Shown here in pieces: positions 43,342 to 51,737 of a DNA stretch of 64,000 nt. Origin of the DNA: Bacillota bacterium. GTDB taxonomy: Bacteria > Bacillota > UBA4882 > UBA8346. The DNA lies in assembly GCA_023401925.1 (NCBI GenBank), contig JAEXDA010000006.1, positions 21,396 through 85,395 on the forward strand, given 5' to 3'. Under the pieces are notes generated by a model. It did no database searches. It was not told where the DNA came from and worked only from the letters and a program-made list of their open reading frames with translations. The position numbers and the translations under genes were made by a program. The first letter of the stretch is position 1, and every line of letters starts with the position of its first letter.

Positions 43342-44254
43342 TCAGGTAATTCCCAATTTATTTATTGGTCTTTGTAAAGGTTCTTTCGTTTTACGCCCTT
43401 ACTCTACGAATTTTGGCATGAATCTGTCTTATAAAGTTCAGCGACTTGAACCCCGAATGGTTATTGATACAGGTGAGACAGTCAATCCCGACGCTATTTG
43501 TTCATCTTCTTCTGTAGGGAATACTATTGTTATTGAATGGACTGAAGCGGAGAAACCAAACGAGCGTAAGGAACGCCAGTTGGAAAGATATTCACATGTA
43601 ACTTCGAAAAATGTAATAGAACTATTGGCTATTCCCGCTAATGAAGCGAAAACAACTGATATTTGTCTCATTGTAACACCTGATGCTGGAAGTAATTTTA
43701 ATGAATTGTTGACATCGAAGAAATGGTATTTCCCTTTATTGTCGTTCACGAAAACTGAAATGGGTTACACGTTAAAGAGATGTGCGAATGACTTCTGTGA
43801 AGAGCAAACAAACCAATTTTTTTCAAATAATATGACATTTGAAAGAATCCCTTTGGGTTACCTTCCATTGCCCTTAGATGAGAATATCAATGAAAAGCTA
43901 GTAGCAAGAATCGTTGCAAGACATGCTTTATCGGTACTAATACGAGGAGAAAGAAATAGCTCGATAGAAGAATTTTGTTCGGGTTATATTACGATTTGGG
44001 ATAAAATTGATAATTTAAAACGTAAATTGATTCGAAGTGCAACAAAAAATACACTAATCCGGTTGTCAAAACATGAATCAATTAAAGAATACCTCCAGCG
44101 AGATAGCGCAGATACGGCTTTATGGCACTTTAAAGGGGGACCTGAATTACTAAAAAAAATTCGGTCTGTTCAAAAAGGCATCAATCAAATTTTGGCTATT
44201 ATCGAAGGGGAGAAATCTCAAATGGAGCTTCCTTTTGATGATGAAAAGCATTAG
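43322..44254 (+). CDS. Unrecognised protein, second gene of an SOS-type operon
   Basis: A 310-residue protein. ATG 43322 (METYYFSQVIPNLFIGLCKG) has GTGGAGG six bases upstream inside the first gene. Soluble. Features: a beta-rich first half, KPNERKERQLERYSH (strongly basic/acidic), a helical second half with RIVARHALSVLIRGERNSSIEEF and KIRSVQKGINQILAIIEG, and a C-terminal QMELPFDDEKH tail. The end resembles a short linear motif of the QxxLPF-type seen in proteins that bind the DNA sliding clamp, which would fit a repair role. I cannot assign a family. Only the SOS-type promoter and the overlap tie its function to the first gene. Confidence 0.75.
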   Translation: METYYFSQVIPNLFIGLCKGSFVLRPYSTNFGMNLSYKVQRLEPRMVIDTGETVNPDAICSSSSVGNTIVIEWTEAEKPNERKERQLERYSHVTSKNVIELLAIPANEAKTTDICLIVTPDAGSNFNELLTSKKWYFPLLSFTKTEMGYTLKRCANDFCEEQTNQFFSNNMTFERIPLGYLPLPLDENINEKLVARIVARHALSVLIRGERNSSIEEFCSGYITIWDKIDNLKRKLIRSATKNTLIRLSKHESIKEYLQRDSADTALWHFKGGPELLKKIRSVQKGINQILAIIEGEKSQMELPFDDEKH

Positions 44255-44370
44255 CAATTTTCCGGTCCATCCTTTAAAGAACCACTATGCAAAATTTTTA
44301 AGGTGAGCCCTAAAGCTAGTATTAAGAATGCTAAACGTAATGAGTTTACGAACGCCCAATATCAATGTTT

Positions 44371-44718
44371 CTATTTTCCGTCCTGATTTTTATTTTTTAT
44401 TAGCATTGATTCAATCACCTTTTTAATAACTTGCTTATCTTCCTCATTCAATTTATCAACCGCCTCAAAATACTTCTCCAGCTCTCTATCTTTGTAATTA
44501 AAATCTTGTGAATCATCATCGGTTACTAAATAATCCAAACTCACATGAAAGAGATTTCTTAATTTTAACAGCACATCTAAGGATGGGTTAGAAAAATTGT
44601 TCTCATATCTGCTAATATGTTTGGAGTGAACCCCTAATATGTTAGCCAATTCCTGTTGGGACAGTCCTTTAGCCTTACGGAGTTTTTTGATTTTATCTCC
44701 AAAATTCATTTGTTCCAA
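44371..44718 (-). CDS. XRE-family (Cro/CI-type) transcriptional regulator
   Basis: A 115-residue protein with an N-terminal helix-turn-helix (FGDKIKKLRKAKGLSQQELANILGVHSKHISRYENNFSNPSLDVLLKLRNLFHVSLDYLV, residues 6-66) and a C-terminal helical part ending NEEDKQVIKKVIESMLIK that probably dimerises. It has no autocleavage domain. It lies tail-to-tail with the SOS-type operon, so it need not control it. A phage-repressor-like function is possible, but no other phage gene is nearby. Confidence 0.85.
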   Translation of the reverse strand: MEQMNFGDKIKKLRKAKGLSQQELANILGVHSKHISRYENNFSNPSLDVLLKLRNLFHVSLDYLVTDDDSQDFNYKDRELEKYFEAVDKLNEEDKQVIKKVIESMLIKNKNQDGK

Positions 44719-45230
44719 CCTCGCTTATAGATCATCTGTTCTATTTATTAGAAAAATAATTCCATGCATTAACAAAAGGTAACATTTTATGTAGAATAAA
44801 TACAGACGAATTATTACCATGTTGGATGAATTATTGATTATTTTGCTACTATATTGATAACTGCTTTTGTCGCGTATTGTTAAACCTTATGTAAATTTAT
44901 TAACTATTCTCCACATTCATAAGGCTTTCCTTTATATTGGATAAAAATAGGCGGAGCCAAACCATGAAATCTTGCGCCCGCACCATCTATTCCATCTTGA
45001 GCAACGGCAAAAAAGTCATCCTGCTCCGCCTGTCTGAAAAGGGAGAATGGAAAATGAAAACTCTAGCTGTAAAACGAAAGCCCCAAAGTGCAACCCAATC
45101 CCTGGCAGTGATATGCAATCCTTTGAGGGATTTTGTTTAGAGTTCTTAATGCTGTTACTTGCAACGCTTCGCTAGTACCCTTTCAGGGCAACCTGAATTA
45201 ATTTTTTTATATCGAAAGAAGGCATGTCCT
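44719..45230. other. Spacer with one doubtful small frame
   Basis: AT-rich. A plus-strand frame (44937-45140, 67 codons; possible inner start at 45054 behind GGAGAATGG) encodes a basic peptide with MKTLAVKRKPQSATQ. No family is recognised and the case for a gene is weak. Confidence 0.35.
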
Positions 45231-45503
45231 ATGAAACCCTTTCTGGAAGAATTATTTTACGGCCGCATCTACCCCTTCGAAGGGATTGTTCCCCAAGATC
45301 CCGAGTATCGCCCCTTAAACCAAAAAATATCCGGCATCAAAAAAACATTGCAAGCCAGACTCTCGGTGGAAGATTACAAGGCGCTGGAAGGACTTTTGGA
45401 TTTGGGTTGCGACTCAGGTGTGATGGAAACTTACGCTTCCTTCGAATATGGTTTTAAGCTCGGCGCGTTGGTCATGCTGGAAGTGCTGGGCGGGAAGGAA
45501 TAA
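45231..45503 (+). CDS. DUF6809-like small protein
   Basis: A 90-residue soluble helical protein. The start MKPFLEELFYGRIYPFEGIVPQDPEYR and the end ETYASFEYGFKLGALVMLEVL match the pattern of DUF6809 proteins (a short 'LE.L.YG.I.P.E' opening and 'F..GF.LG..MM.E' ending), common in Clostridia with unknown function. The open frame continues upstream to 45159 without a better start; AAGAAGG precedes 45231. It has no clear operon partner. Confidence 0.7.
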   Translation: MKPFLEELFYGRIYPFEGIVPQDPEYRPLNQKISGIKKTLQARLSVEDYKALEGLLDLGCDSGVMETYASFEYGFKLGALVMLEVLGGKE

Positions 45504-45771
45504 AAAGGTTGAAGTCCAGGAGCGCAAAGAATCATTTTTTAAAGCGGGAATTGATGATTTATGTCCGGGAAATGAAATCCGGAAGGTAAGATTAATTCTT
45601 AAGAGCTAAGATTAATTTCCGGAAGCGGGAATAGATGTTTTTGAAAAAAAGGATATTGGAACGAAAATTGATTGAAATCATCCATTAGGATATTTACGAA
45701 CTCGATTGAAGGGAAGCGGGCTGTATTTTTTCTGAGGCAACCCATTTTAAGTAGAAGCGGCCGTCTGGTCG

Positions 45772-46662
45772 CTAATCCCTCGCGGCCTCGATTCGTCTTA
45801 GTCTCTCGGTATCCCGCGCCGGGGGTGAGCCGAAGAAGCGGGAATATTCCCGGTTAAACTGTGAGGGACTCTGGTAGCCAACTTGATATGCGGCACTGGC
45901 TACTGCATATCCCTCAAATGCCATGAGATTTCTGGCTTCCAAAAGCCTCAATTGTTTTTGAAATTGAATCGGGCTTAAACCGGTTGTCCGTTTAAACTGA
46001 CGGTGAAAGGTATTGATAGCCATACCCGATTTCGATGCCATCTCACCGACGTCAATTGACTTGGTATAGTTATCCCGAAGCCACTTTACAGTCTGGGAAA
46101 TCTTTGAAAAATTACTTTCTCGCAGGCCTAGTTGCCTCAGATACCATCCTTGCGGTCCCATCAAAACGCGATACAGGATTTCACGCTCATATACCGGCGC
46201 TAGCCCGGGAATATTCCCTGGAGTTTCTACTAATCGCAATAGTCGCAGCCACGCCTCCATCAGTTCGATGTCGATTTCACAAGCGGTGAAATGCTGCTCA
46301 GAAGTGGTTGGCATGAGATCTTCAGGAAGATCTCTTAGCAAACTCTGAAGAAGATTTTGATTTAACTCAAGACCGAGCGACATGTAAGGACGGCCATCAG
46401 GGTCCGGATGTACACATGCCGTTGCGGGAACATGTACCGGTAACACATAATATGAAGGCCCTTTCAGAGCCGTACTGCGTTCCCCAATGGAAAGAACCTT
46501 GGTTCCCTGAACCGTAAAACCAATCGTCGGCTTGTAGAGCGCTGCCAGTTGATGGGCGGGAATGTCCCCCTTAATCATGCTTAGCCCAGGTACTCCGGTT
46601 TCCGTGGGTCGGGTGCCTGCTCTTTGCATTCGATCAATAATTTCATCGAAAACTTTATTCAT
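45772..46662 (-). CDS. AraC-family regulator with AraC_N domain
   Basis: A 296-residue regulator. Residues about 20-175 form the AraC_N sensor (TGVPGLSMIKGDIPAHQLAALYKPTIGFTVQGTKVLSIGE, YYVLPVHVPATACV). The C-terminal AraC DNA-binding domain has two helix-turn-helix units (SIDVGEMASKSGMAINTFHRQFKRTTGLSPIQFQKQLRLLEAR, then VASAAYQVGYQSPSQFNREYSRFFG). This subfamily usually sits divergent from the oxidoreductase it activates, as here with the SDR gene at 46880. The effector is probably a substrate or stress aldehyde/alcohol (inference). Confidence 0.9.
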   Translation of the reverse strand: MNKVFDEIIDRMQRAGTRPTETGVPGLSMIKGDIPAHQLAALYKPTIGFTVQGTKVLSIGERSTALKGPSYYVLPVHVPATACVHPDPDGRPYMSLGLELNQNLLQSLLRDLPEDLMPTTSEQHFTACEIDIELMEAWLRLLRLVETPGNIPGLAPVYEREILYRVLMGPQGWYLRQLGLRESNFSKISQTVKWLRDNYTKSIDVGEMASKSGMAINTFHRQFKRTTGLSPIQFQKQLRLLEARNLMAFEGYAVASAAYQVGYQSPSQFNREYSRFFGSPPARDTERLRRIEAARD

Positions 46663-46879
46663 ATACTTATTCTATCACATGGATTCCTATTTCCCAACAC
46701 AATTTCGAACTCGAAGGCTTTTTTAGGCTCTTTTATCGATAAATACAAGGGATAATTCGAGCGGTTTTATGAACTGGTGGTGCTTTTAGGCAATAAAATG
46801 GCACCATTGGAGCTAGTTTATTTCAGTAGAAACGGCTAAGATGGAATCAAAATAGAACAACCAAAACAAGGAGGATCTT

Positions 46880-47635
46880 ATGAAAATCGCAATCGTAACG
46901 GGTGGAAGTAATGGCATTGGAAAAGCAACCGCGCTTGAGCTTGGCAAGGGCGGAATTAGCGTCATTCTCACCTACAATTCTTATAAAGATAGAGCAGAAG
47001 CTGTTGTTAAGGAAATTGAGAAGAATCAAGGAGTTCGGGCTGTAGCACTGAAGTTGGATCTGACTGAAAGATCAACCTTCGAAGGTTTCGTTCAAGAAGT
47101 GCAAAAGAACCTCAAAGAAATTTGGAACAAAACGACTTTTGATTACCTGGTCAATAATGGCGGTGTCGGTGGGCCAATGATGTTCATGGAGATGAGCGAA
47201 GAATACTTCGACAGGATGCTGAATACGAACTTCAAAGGTCCCGTTTTCTTAACCCAACACCTCGTTCGATGGATGGAGGATGCCGGAGCCATTGTCAATA
47301 TTTCGAGTACATCGAAGAACCAATCATTTCCGGGTTACTCCGCCTACGGCCCGTTAAAAGCGGCGTTGTCATCTTGGACTCGCTACATCGCCAAAGAACT
47401 GGCACCGCGCAAAATTCGGGTCAACGCAGTTTCCCCTGGCCCTACTCACAGCAATTTTGGTGATGGAGCATTCGATAAACATCCTGAATTCATCAAGCCC
47501 CTGGCTGAGCAATCTGTATTCGGCAGAATCGGCCAACCCGAAGATCTTGCCAAGGTCATTGTGAACTTATTGTCCGATGATTTTGGCTGGGTCACAGCCC
47601 AGGACATTGAAGTGTCCGGCGGACACATGCTTTAA
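46880..47635 (+). CDS. Short-chain dehydrogenase/reductase
   Basis: A 251-residue classical SDR. Cofactor motif TGGSNGIGKA (about 8-17), the NNGG motif near 91-94, catalytic Ser in NISSTSK and YxxxK in YSAYGPLKAA (about 155-159), then the PG and C-terminal SGG motifs of the FabG-like branch (VNAVSPGPTHSNF, DIEVSGG). AAGGAGG precedes ATG 46880. It probably reduces a small ketone or aldehyde with NADPH: Ser/Asn after the glycine motif and Asn-Ser-Tyr at the end of the next strand allow a phosphate. Divergent from its likely AraC activator. Confidence 0.9.
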   Translation: MKIAIVTGGSNGIGKATALELGKGGISVILTYNSYKDRAEAVVKEIEKNQGVRAVALKLDLTERSTFEGFVQEVQKNLKEIWNKTTFDYLVNNGGVGGPMMFMEMSEEYFDRMLNTNFKGPVFLTQHLVRWMEDAGAIVNISSTSKNQSFPGYSAYGPLKAALSSWTRYIAKELAPRKIRVNAVSPGPTHSNFGDGAFDKHPEFIKPLAEQSVFGRIGQPEDLAKVIVNLLSDDFGWVTAQDIEVSGGHML

Positions 47636-47645
47636 GAATGCTAAC

Positions 47646-47792
47646 ATGGGGGTTCCGACACATATTGATCGGTCATTTGCTGCCGCCCATTCCAAAATCA
47701 TGATTGTAGATAGGACTGATGCTATTACCGGAAGTTTTAATTTCACAAAATCAGCCGAAAATAAGAATGCGAAAAATTGTTTAAAGTTTTGA
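47646..47792 (+). pseudogene. Phospholipase D-like nuclease, C-terminal fragment
   Basis: Forty-eight codons: VPTHIDRSFAAAHSKIMIVD, then TGSFNFTKSAENKNAKN. This is the second HKD-type motif of bacterial PLD nucleases (H-K-D/N: AHSKIMIVD ... GSFNFT). The N-terminal half and first catalytic motif are missing. It sits directly behind the SDR gene in a different frame. Confidence 0.7.
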
Positions 47793-47870
47793 GGAAATAA
47801 GCAATAGGTTGATCTTTTAAGAGAAGAACCGGGAATGGCGATGGAATGAGACGAGAGTTATTATTGGTAA

Positions 47871-47990
47871 GGGGCTGTCCCAAAAGTAAATTTTAACGAT
47901 CAAGAAATACAATATATTGAAGTCAAACCATTCGATGAAGCTATATATTGTATTTCTTATTGATTTTGAATTGCTTTTTAGACAGCCTCA
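47871..47990 (+). repeat. MITE-like repeat, copy B
   Basis: About 120 bp with terminal arms GGGGCTGTCCCAAAAGT and (reverse) GAGGCTGTCTAAAAAGC, and a long inner stem: AAGAAATACAATATAT pairs with ATATATTGTATTTCTT. Partner of copy A at 20447-20577. No coding capacity. Confidence 0.7.
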
Positions 47991-48352
47991 TATTTTTAAA
48001 GAAACGGGCTGAACGAAATAATAAATATCCTCTTGCGGCATGAGTGTATGTTAGAGAGGAAAAAATTATTTTACGATATTTAACCCTTCAAAGACAGGAA
48101 TGAATTCGTAAGATTTCCGGTTCATTTTATAGGGTTTTATGGCCATTATGAGTATCTATAATGGAACTGAGAAGTCTGAATGGCGGATATATATCACCAC
48201 CATTGCCTAATAGCTATGGGACTTCTTATGCCGATGCCGCGTATAATTTTGGGCAAAGATGAAGCTGCTATGAACAAAGCCCCACCACCTATCCCGGTAA
48301 GTAATGAGACTTTTTATTTATTTCTGTATTAATGATTGAAAGAGCTATTTGT
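47991..48352. other. Spacer, with terminator-like repeat
   Basis: No gene. 48277-48318 holds AAAGCCCCACCACCTATCCC and GAGACTTTTT, the 3' hairpin of the following minus-strand small gene (weaker than the copy at 48755). Confidence 0.5.
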
Positions 48353-48490
48353 TTAAATACACCCACCGAAACAGCCGCCACATCCAATCACTAATAGTAT
48401 GAAGATCAAGAACATAAGCCAGCCATTACATCCACAACCACAAAAGCCATCAACCAGTCCCTGTACTAGACCTTTTGAACCGTCTGCCAT
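48353..48490 (-). CDS. 45-aa Cys/Gly-rich small membrane protein, copy 1
   Basis: Forty-five residues, read on the minus strand from ATG 48490 (GAGG upstream): MADGSKGLVQGLVDGFCGCG, then CNGWLMFLIFILLVIGCGGC and a short FGGC end. One membrane helix with glycine/cysteine-rich ends. Paralog of the gene at 48835-48972 (about 70% identical), and the conserved DNA and matching 3' hairpins show that it is under selection. Similar tiny membrane proteins occur in spore-forming Bacillota (YjcZ-like), but I do not claim that family. The three Cys in the loop and three after the helix are not shared fully by copy 2. Confidence 0.7.
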   Translation of the reverse strand: MADGSKGLVQGLVDGFCGCGCNGWLMFLIFILLVIGCGGCFGGCI

Positions 48491-48612
48491 TACTTTATAC
48501 CTCTTCTTTATAAGTATAAACCTTTAGCAGGTCTATCTTTTTTCATAATATGAGTTTTATTTGTAAAGGAAACCAGGTAAATGTCATTTCGAAGGTGCCA
48601 AAGCCTTTTCAT

Positions 48613-48653
48613 GAAAAAAGCTTTATCTCTCATTAAGCAATAAGGCTTTTTTT
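48613..48653. terminator. Bidirectional hairpin between the two small genes
   Basis: GAAAAAAGC (48613-48621) pairs with GGCTTTTTTT (48643-48652), with T-runs possible on both strands. Confidence 0.6.
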
Positions 48654-48754
48654 CATGGTGCTATATGGACTTAGCATTAAAGGATAAGAGGAATGTAACT
48701 GATGAACTGTCTTTTTTATGATATTAATTTTATGGGCAAAAGGTGCAGAAATTT

Positions 48755-48791
48755 AAAAGCCCCACCACCTGACCGGGTAATGGGACTTTAT
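48755..48791 (-). terminator. Hairpin repeat downstream of small-protein copy 2
   Basis: AAAGCCCCA (about 48756-48764) pairs with TGGGACTTT (48781-48789), one mismatch. Variants recur at 48277-48318 and 49069-49104 with the same CCACCTG..CCGGGTAATGGG core. Confidence 0.6.
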
Positions 48792-48834
48792 ATGGTAATC
48801 AATGACCGATGGAAGTCAATGGCCTAAATACTTC

Positions 48835-48972
48835 TTAGATGAAACCGCCACCGAAGCAACCGCCGCAACCGATAACCAATAACACGAAGATTAAGAACAT
48901 GAGCCAGCCGTTACTTCCAAAACCAAAACCATCGCCCAAGCCTTCCAATAATCCTTTTAAACCATCTGCCAT
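48835..48972 (-). CDS. 45-aa Cys/Gly-rich small membrane protein, copy 2
   Basis: Forty-five residues from ATG 48972, with GGAGAGAGG upstream: MADGLKGLLEGLGDGFGFGS, then NGWLMFLIFVLLVIGCGGC and FGGGFI. The helix WLMFLIF.LLVIGCGGCFGG is almost identical to copy 1. Here the loop has Phe/Ser where copy 1 has Cys. Ribosome site and codon pattern support translation. Function unknown; a membrane-inserted regulator or spore-coat-type peptide are possibilities without evidence. Confidence 0.75.
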   Translation of the reverse strand: MADGLKGLLEGLGDGFGFGSNGWLMFLIFVLLVIGCGGCFGGGFI

Positions 48973-49068
48973 GATGTCCTCTCTCCTTTCCGTAATTACA
49001 AGCCTTTCGAGAAGGTTTTTATATTATATGAATTCTCTAGGAAAAGGAATTTAGGCAAATATAATTAA

Positions 49069-49104
49069 AAGTCCCCACTACTTGAGATCAGGTAATGGGG
49101 CTTA
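49069..49104. repeat. Third copy of the small-gene 3' hairpin
   Basis: AAGTCCCCACTACTTGAGATCAGG..AATGGGGCTT. It has no small gene ahead of it on the minus strand, suggesting a lost third copy. Confidence 0.5.
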
Positions 49105-49308
49105 TAAAGGAGGTAAAAAATAAAAAAAGTAAGCTTGCATTGATTGTAACGGCTTCATCATAGGATAGTTCCTACTAAAAATTACCTCCACTTCAACTAG
49201 CCATTTCGGATTTGTGTCAACTTCCACCTCACTTATGGCCCTATCGTTAAATATTGATCTGGGTTATGGTGGGAATATATAGGCATATGGGTTGATTTTC
49301 TCCTTTTG
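49105..49308. other. Spacer before the sugar-transport operon
   Basis: No supported gene. An AAGGAGG (49107-49113) is followed by no open frame, consistent with the remains of a deleted gene. Confidence 0.4.
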
Positions 49309-49350
49309 ATTATCCAAGAAAGTTTAAGATTATCCATGTACGCTAAAAAG
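49309..49350 (+). promoter_or_regulatory. Probable YesN operator before the sugar-binding-protein gene
   Basis: ATTATCCAAGAAAGT then ATTATCCATGTAC, TCCA cores 20 bp apart, followed by AAAAG and an AT-rich -10 region. The block is about 75% identical, with identical spacing, to 56403-56442 before the secreted-enzyme genes. AraC-type regulators bind such two-turn direct repeats. Confidence 0.6.
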
Positions 49351-49431
49351 CATTTATTGTATATTAAAAATACGTTAACGAATTATGGGTGCACCATCTA
49401 AACCTTGAGTCAAATTTAGGAGGTAGTCTTA

Positions 49432-50688
49432 TTGAAAAAAGACTTACATTTTTCAGCATGGTTATTGATTCCATTGCTGGCATTGGCGTTGGTTCTTCCT
49501 ATATGCGGGGCAGCAGGTAAGGTTCAAGGGAAGATTAACTTTTTTTGTTATCGCGATGATTTAATGAATAGTTGGTATCCGGGGGTCATTAAAGAATTTA
49601 ACAAGATTTATCCGGATATCAAAGTGGAAATGTCAACTTCGAAGAGTTTTCAGAATGATATCCGGGTAAAAATGGCCGCCAATGATCTGCCGGATCTGGT
49701 AACCTTCAACTATCCGGATGTTACCGATGAACAACGAAAGGCTTACTTTTTGCCTTTGAATGGGGTATTTCCGTTTATTAAAGACTGGGAAGGAAACGAT
49801 GCCTATAAAGGATCGGATGGCAGGACTTATGCGTTGACATATGGGTTGGTTGCCGATGGTTTGATTTATAATAAAGCTATTTTTAAATCGTTGGGAATTG
49901 ATCCCCCTGCCACCCTGGACGCGTTGATCGCAGCAGGAAAGAAAATCAAGGCTTCCGGTAAAATCGGCTTAGTCGGCTGTTCCCAACCGGTTTGGACTTA
50001 TTGGATGTATGAAGACTTGGCCTGGACTTTCATGAATGACAAAATCGTAACCCAGAAAAAGATGCTGACCCAAGAGGCTCCGTTCACTCCGGATAATGGC
50101 TATGTGAAATCAATGTTGGTCCTGAAAAAGATTACGGATGCCAATATTTTTGAAGATGACACCGTTTCTTATGCCTGGGAACCTTTCCGCAACGATTTCC
50201 GCGCCGGAAAATCCGGGATGTATTATGGCGGTGTGGTGATGTGCACCCAACTGCAAGGTCCGGGTTGTAAATTGGCCGATATGGGCTTCACTCCATTCCC
50301 TTACGACAACAGCGGTGGATCTTATCGTGCCATGTATGCGCCAGACTGGGGTCTGGGAATCAGTAAAAACACCAAAAATTTAGCGGCAGTCAAGCTGTTT
50401 TACGCTTTCCTCATGGATAAGAAATATAAGGATTATGCCGGGATTACCGGTGTTATTTCCGCCCGGAAAAGCGTTACCTTGGATCTACCCTTCGTCAAGG
50501 AATTTGAGGCCAAAAAGCCGTTTAAAGTATTTATCGGGGGCGATGCTCCGGCCTTCACCGACTTTAAGAACAAGGCTCAAATTGATTTTCAGCGGATGTA
50601 CCAAGAAATCGGGGTCGGCTTAAAAACCCCCCAGCAGCAAATTGATATGCTGAATCAAAAATGGGCGCGAACTAAAGCGGGCAAGTAA
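49432..50688 (+). CDS. Sugar ABC transporter substrate-binding protein
   Basis: A 418-residue family-1 solute-binding protein (MalE type). TTG 49432 is used because GGAGGT lies seven bases upstream. Signal peptide: MKKDLHFSAW with a hydrophobic LLIPLLALALVLPICGAAG; the Cys at about 25 may be lipidated, although the lipobox is poor. Mature features: IKEFNKIYPDIKVEM, AANDLPDLVTFNYPDVT (the usual 'PD.....' strand), YALTYGLVADGLIYNKAIFKSLG and FYAFLMDKKYKDYAGITGVISAR. First gene of the importer, under the probable YesN operator. Likely ligand: an oligosaccharide released by the rhamnosidase and partner enzyme. Confidence 0.9.
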   Translation: MKKDLHFSAWLLIPLLALALVLPICGAAGKVQGKINFFCYRDDLMNSWYPGVIKEFNKIYPDIKVEMSTSKSFQNDIRVKMAANDLPDLVTFNYPDVTDEQRKAYFLPLNGVFPFIKDWEGNDAYKGSDGRTYALTYGLVADGLIYNKAIFKSLGIDPPATLDALIAAGKKIKASGKIGLVGCSQPVWTYWMYEDLAWTFMNDKIVTQKKMLTQEAPFTPDNGYVKSMLVLKKITDANIFEDDTVSYAWEPFRNDFRAGKSGMYYGGVVMCTQLQGPGCKLADMGFTPFPYDNSGGSYRAMYAPDWGLGISKNTKNLAAVKLFYAFLMDKKYKDYAGITGVISARKSVTLDLPFVKEFEAKKPFKVFIGGDAPAFTDFKNKAQIDFQRMYQEIGVGLKTPQQQIDMLNQKWARTKAGK

Positions 50689-50724
50689 CTCTAAAATTAA
50701 ACTTCCAATAGTCTGTAAGGCAAC

Positions 50725-50829
50725 GGGCTGTTGCAAAAGATATGAGATATACAATATATTGGCGAGTTATCATGATTTGGATCAATATACTGTATATCTC
50801 ATCATTTTTTACTTATTTTGCAACAGCCC
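50725..50829 (+). repeat. MITE with 14-bp perfect terminal repeats inside the importer operon
   Basis: GGGCTGTTGCAAAA (50725-50738) and TTTTGCAACAGCCC (50816-50829) are perfect inverted ends. Inside, GATATGAGATATACA pairs with TGTATATCTCATC. The whole 105 bp can fold into one hairpin. Not related in sequence to the repeats at 20447 and 47871 beyond GGGCTGT. Confidence 0.8.
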
Positions 50830-50867
50830 CTTATACTAATCAATACATTTTTAAAGGCTGGTATCCA

Positions 50868-51737
50868 ATGAATTATAAAATCCAGAGAAATATTTTATTA
50901 TGGACCTTTTTATTTATCCCCATCATTTTAATGATATTATTGGTCATTTATCCTTTTTTCAAGATGGTTTATTTTAGCTTTACAAATTGGGACGGGGTTT
51001 TACAGACTTATCAATTTATCGGAATTAAAAATTATAAAAACGCCTTCATGGATCCGGTGTTGTGGGCATCTTTGAAGAATAATGCGATATATGCGCTTAC
51101 CGGAATCATTCAAAACCTGTTTGCTCTGTTTTGTGCAGTTTTACTCACCACGAAATTGCGAGGCAAGAATTTCTTCAAAACAATATCTTTTATACCCTAT
51201 GTGGTGAACATTACCGCCGTGGCTTACATGTTCAACTACCTGTATGACTATAGGCAAGGGCCAATCAATATTAGTCTTAGATTATTGGGTTTACTGCCGG
51301 TTAAGTTTCTGGGAGACCCTAATTTGGCGATTTTTTCATTGGCCTTTATTTCTTTTTGGCGTTGGTTCGGTTATACCTTAATTATTTACCTGGCGGCATT
51401 ATTATCGATCGATCCGTCAATCTATGAATCTGCGCAAATCGATAGGGCTAACAGCGTGCAAATATTCCGCCATGTTACTTTCCCCAACATTATCAATATT
51501 GTGGAATTGAATCTCTTTATTACCCTGAGCGGTTCATTGCAGGCATTTAATGAGACTTTGATCATGACCAACGGCGGACCGGGAAATGCCACCTATACTT
51601 TTTTATATTATTTGATTCAAGTATATACGCGATTTAACAGTTATGGGTTTGCAGCAGCCTTATCCTTACTTCTGGTATTGCTGATTGCCGTATTGACAAT
51701 ATTGCAGCGAAAATTGATATTACGAGGTGAGCGATAA
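50868..51737 (+). CDS. Sugar ABC transporter permease (MalF type)
   Basis: A 289-residue permease. The start at 50868 (MNYKIQRNILLWTFLFIPIILM) is the first ATG outside the MITE, with AAAGG about ten bases upstream; the longer frame would translate the repeat. Six helices; the EAA loop is IYESAQIDRANSVQIFRHVTFPNIINIVELNLF. The motif SFTNWDG after helix 1 is typical of MalF-like proteins for CUT1 importers. Its stop overlaps the start of the second permease by one base (TAATG), so the two are translationally coupled. Confidence 0.9.
   Translation: MNYKIQRNILLWTFLFIPIILMILLVIYPFFKMVYFSFTNWDGVLQTYQFIGIKNYKNAFMDPVLWASLKNNAIYALTGIIQNLFALFCAVLLTTKLRGKNFFKTISFIPYVVNITAVAYMFNYLYDYRQGPINISLRLLGLLPVKFLGDPNLAIFSLAFISFWRWFGYTLIIYLAALLSIDPSIYESAQIDRANSVQIFRHVTFPNIINIVELNLFITLSGSLQAFNETLIMTNGGPGNATYTFLYYLIQVYTRFNSYGFAAALSLLLVLLIAVLTILQRKLILRGER

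Noticed and set aside
44371..44718. Prophage, based on a CI-like repressor and integrase relics
   Set aside because: No structural, lysis or replication genes; the integrase relics lie far away and are dead.
50742..50867. N-terminal extension of the MalF-type permease
   Set aside because: These codons lie in the MITE; the family start is MNYKIQRN at 50868.
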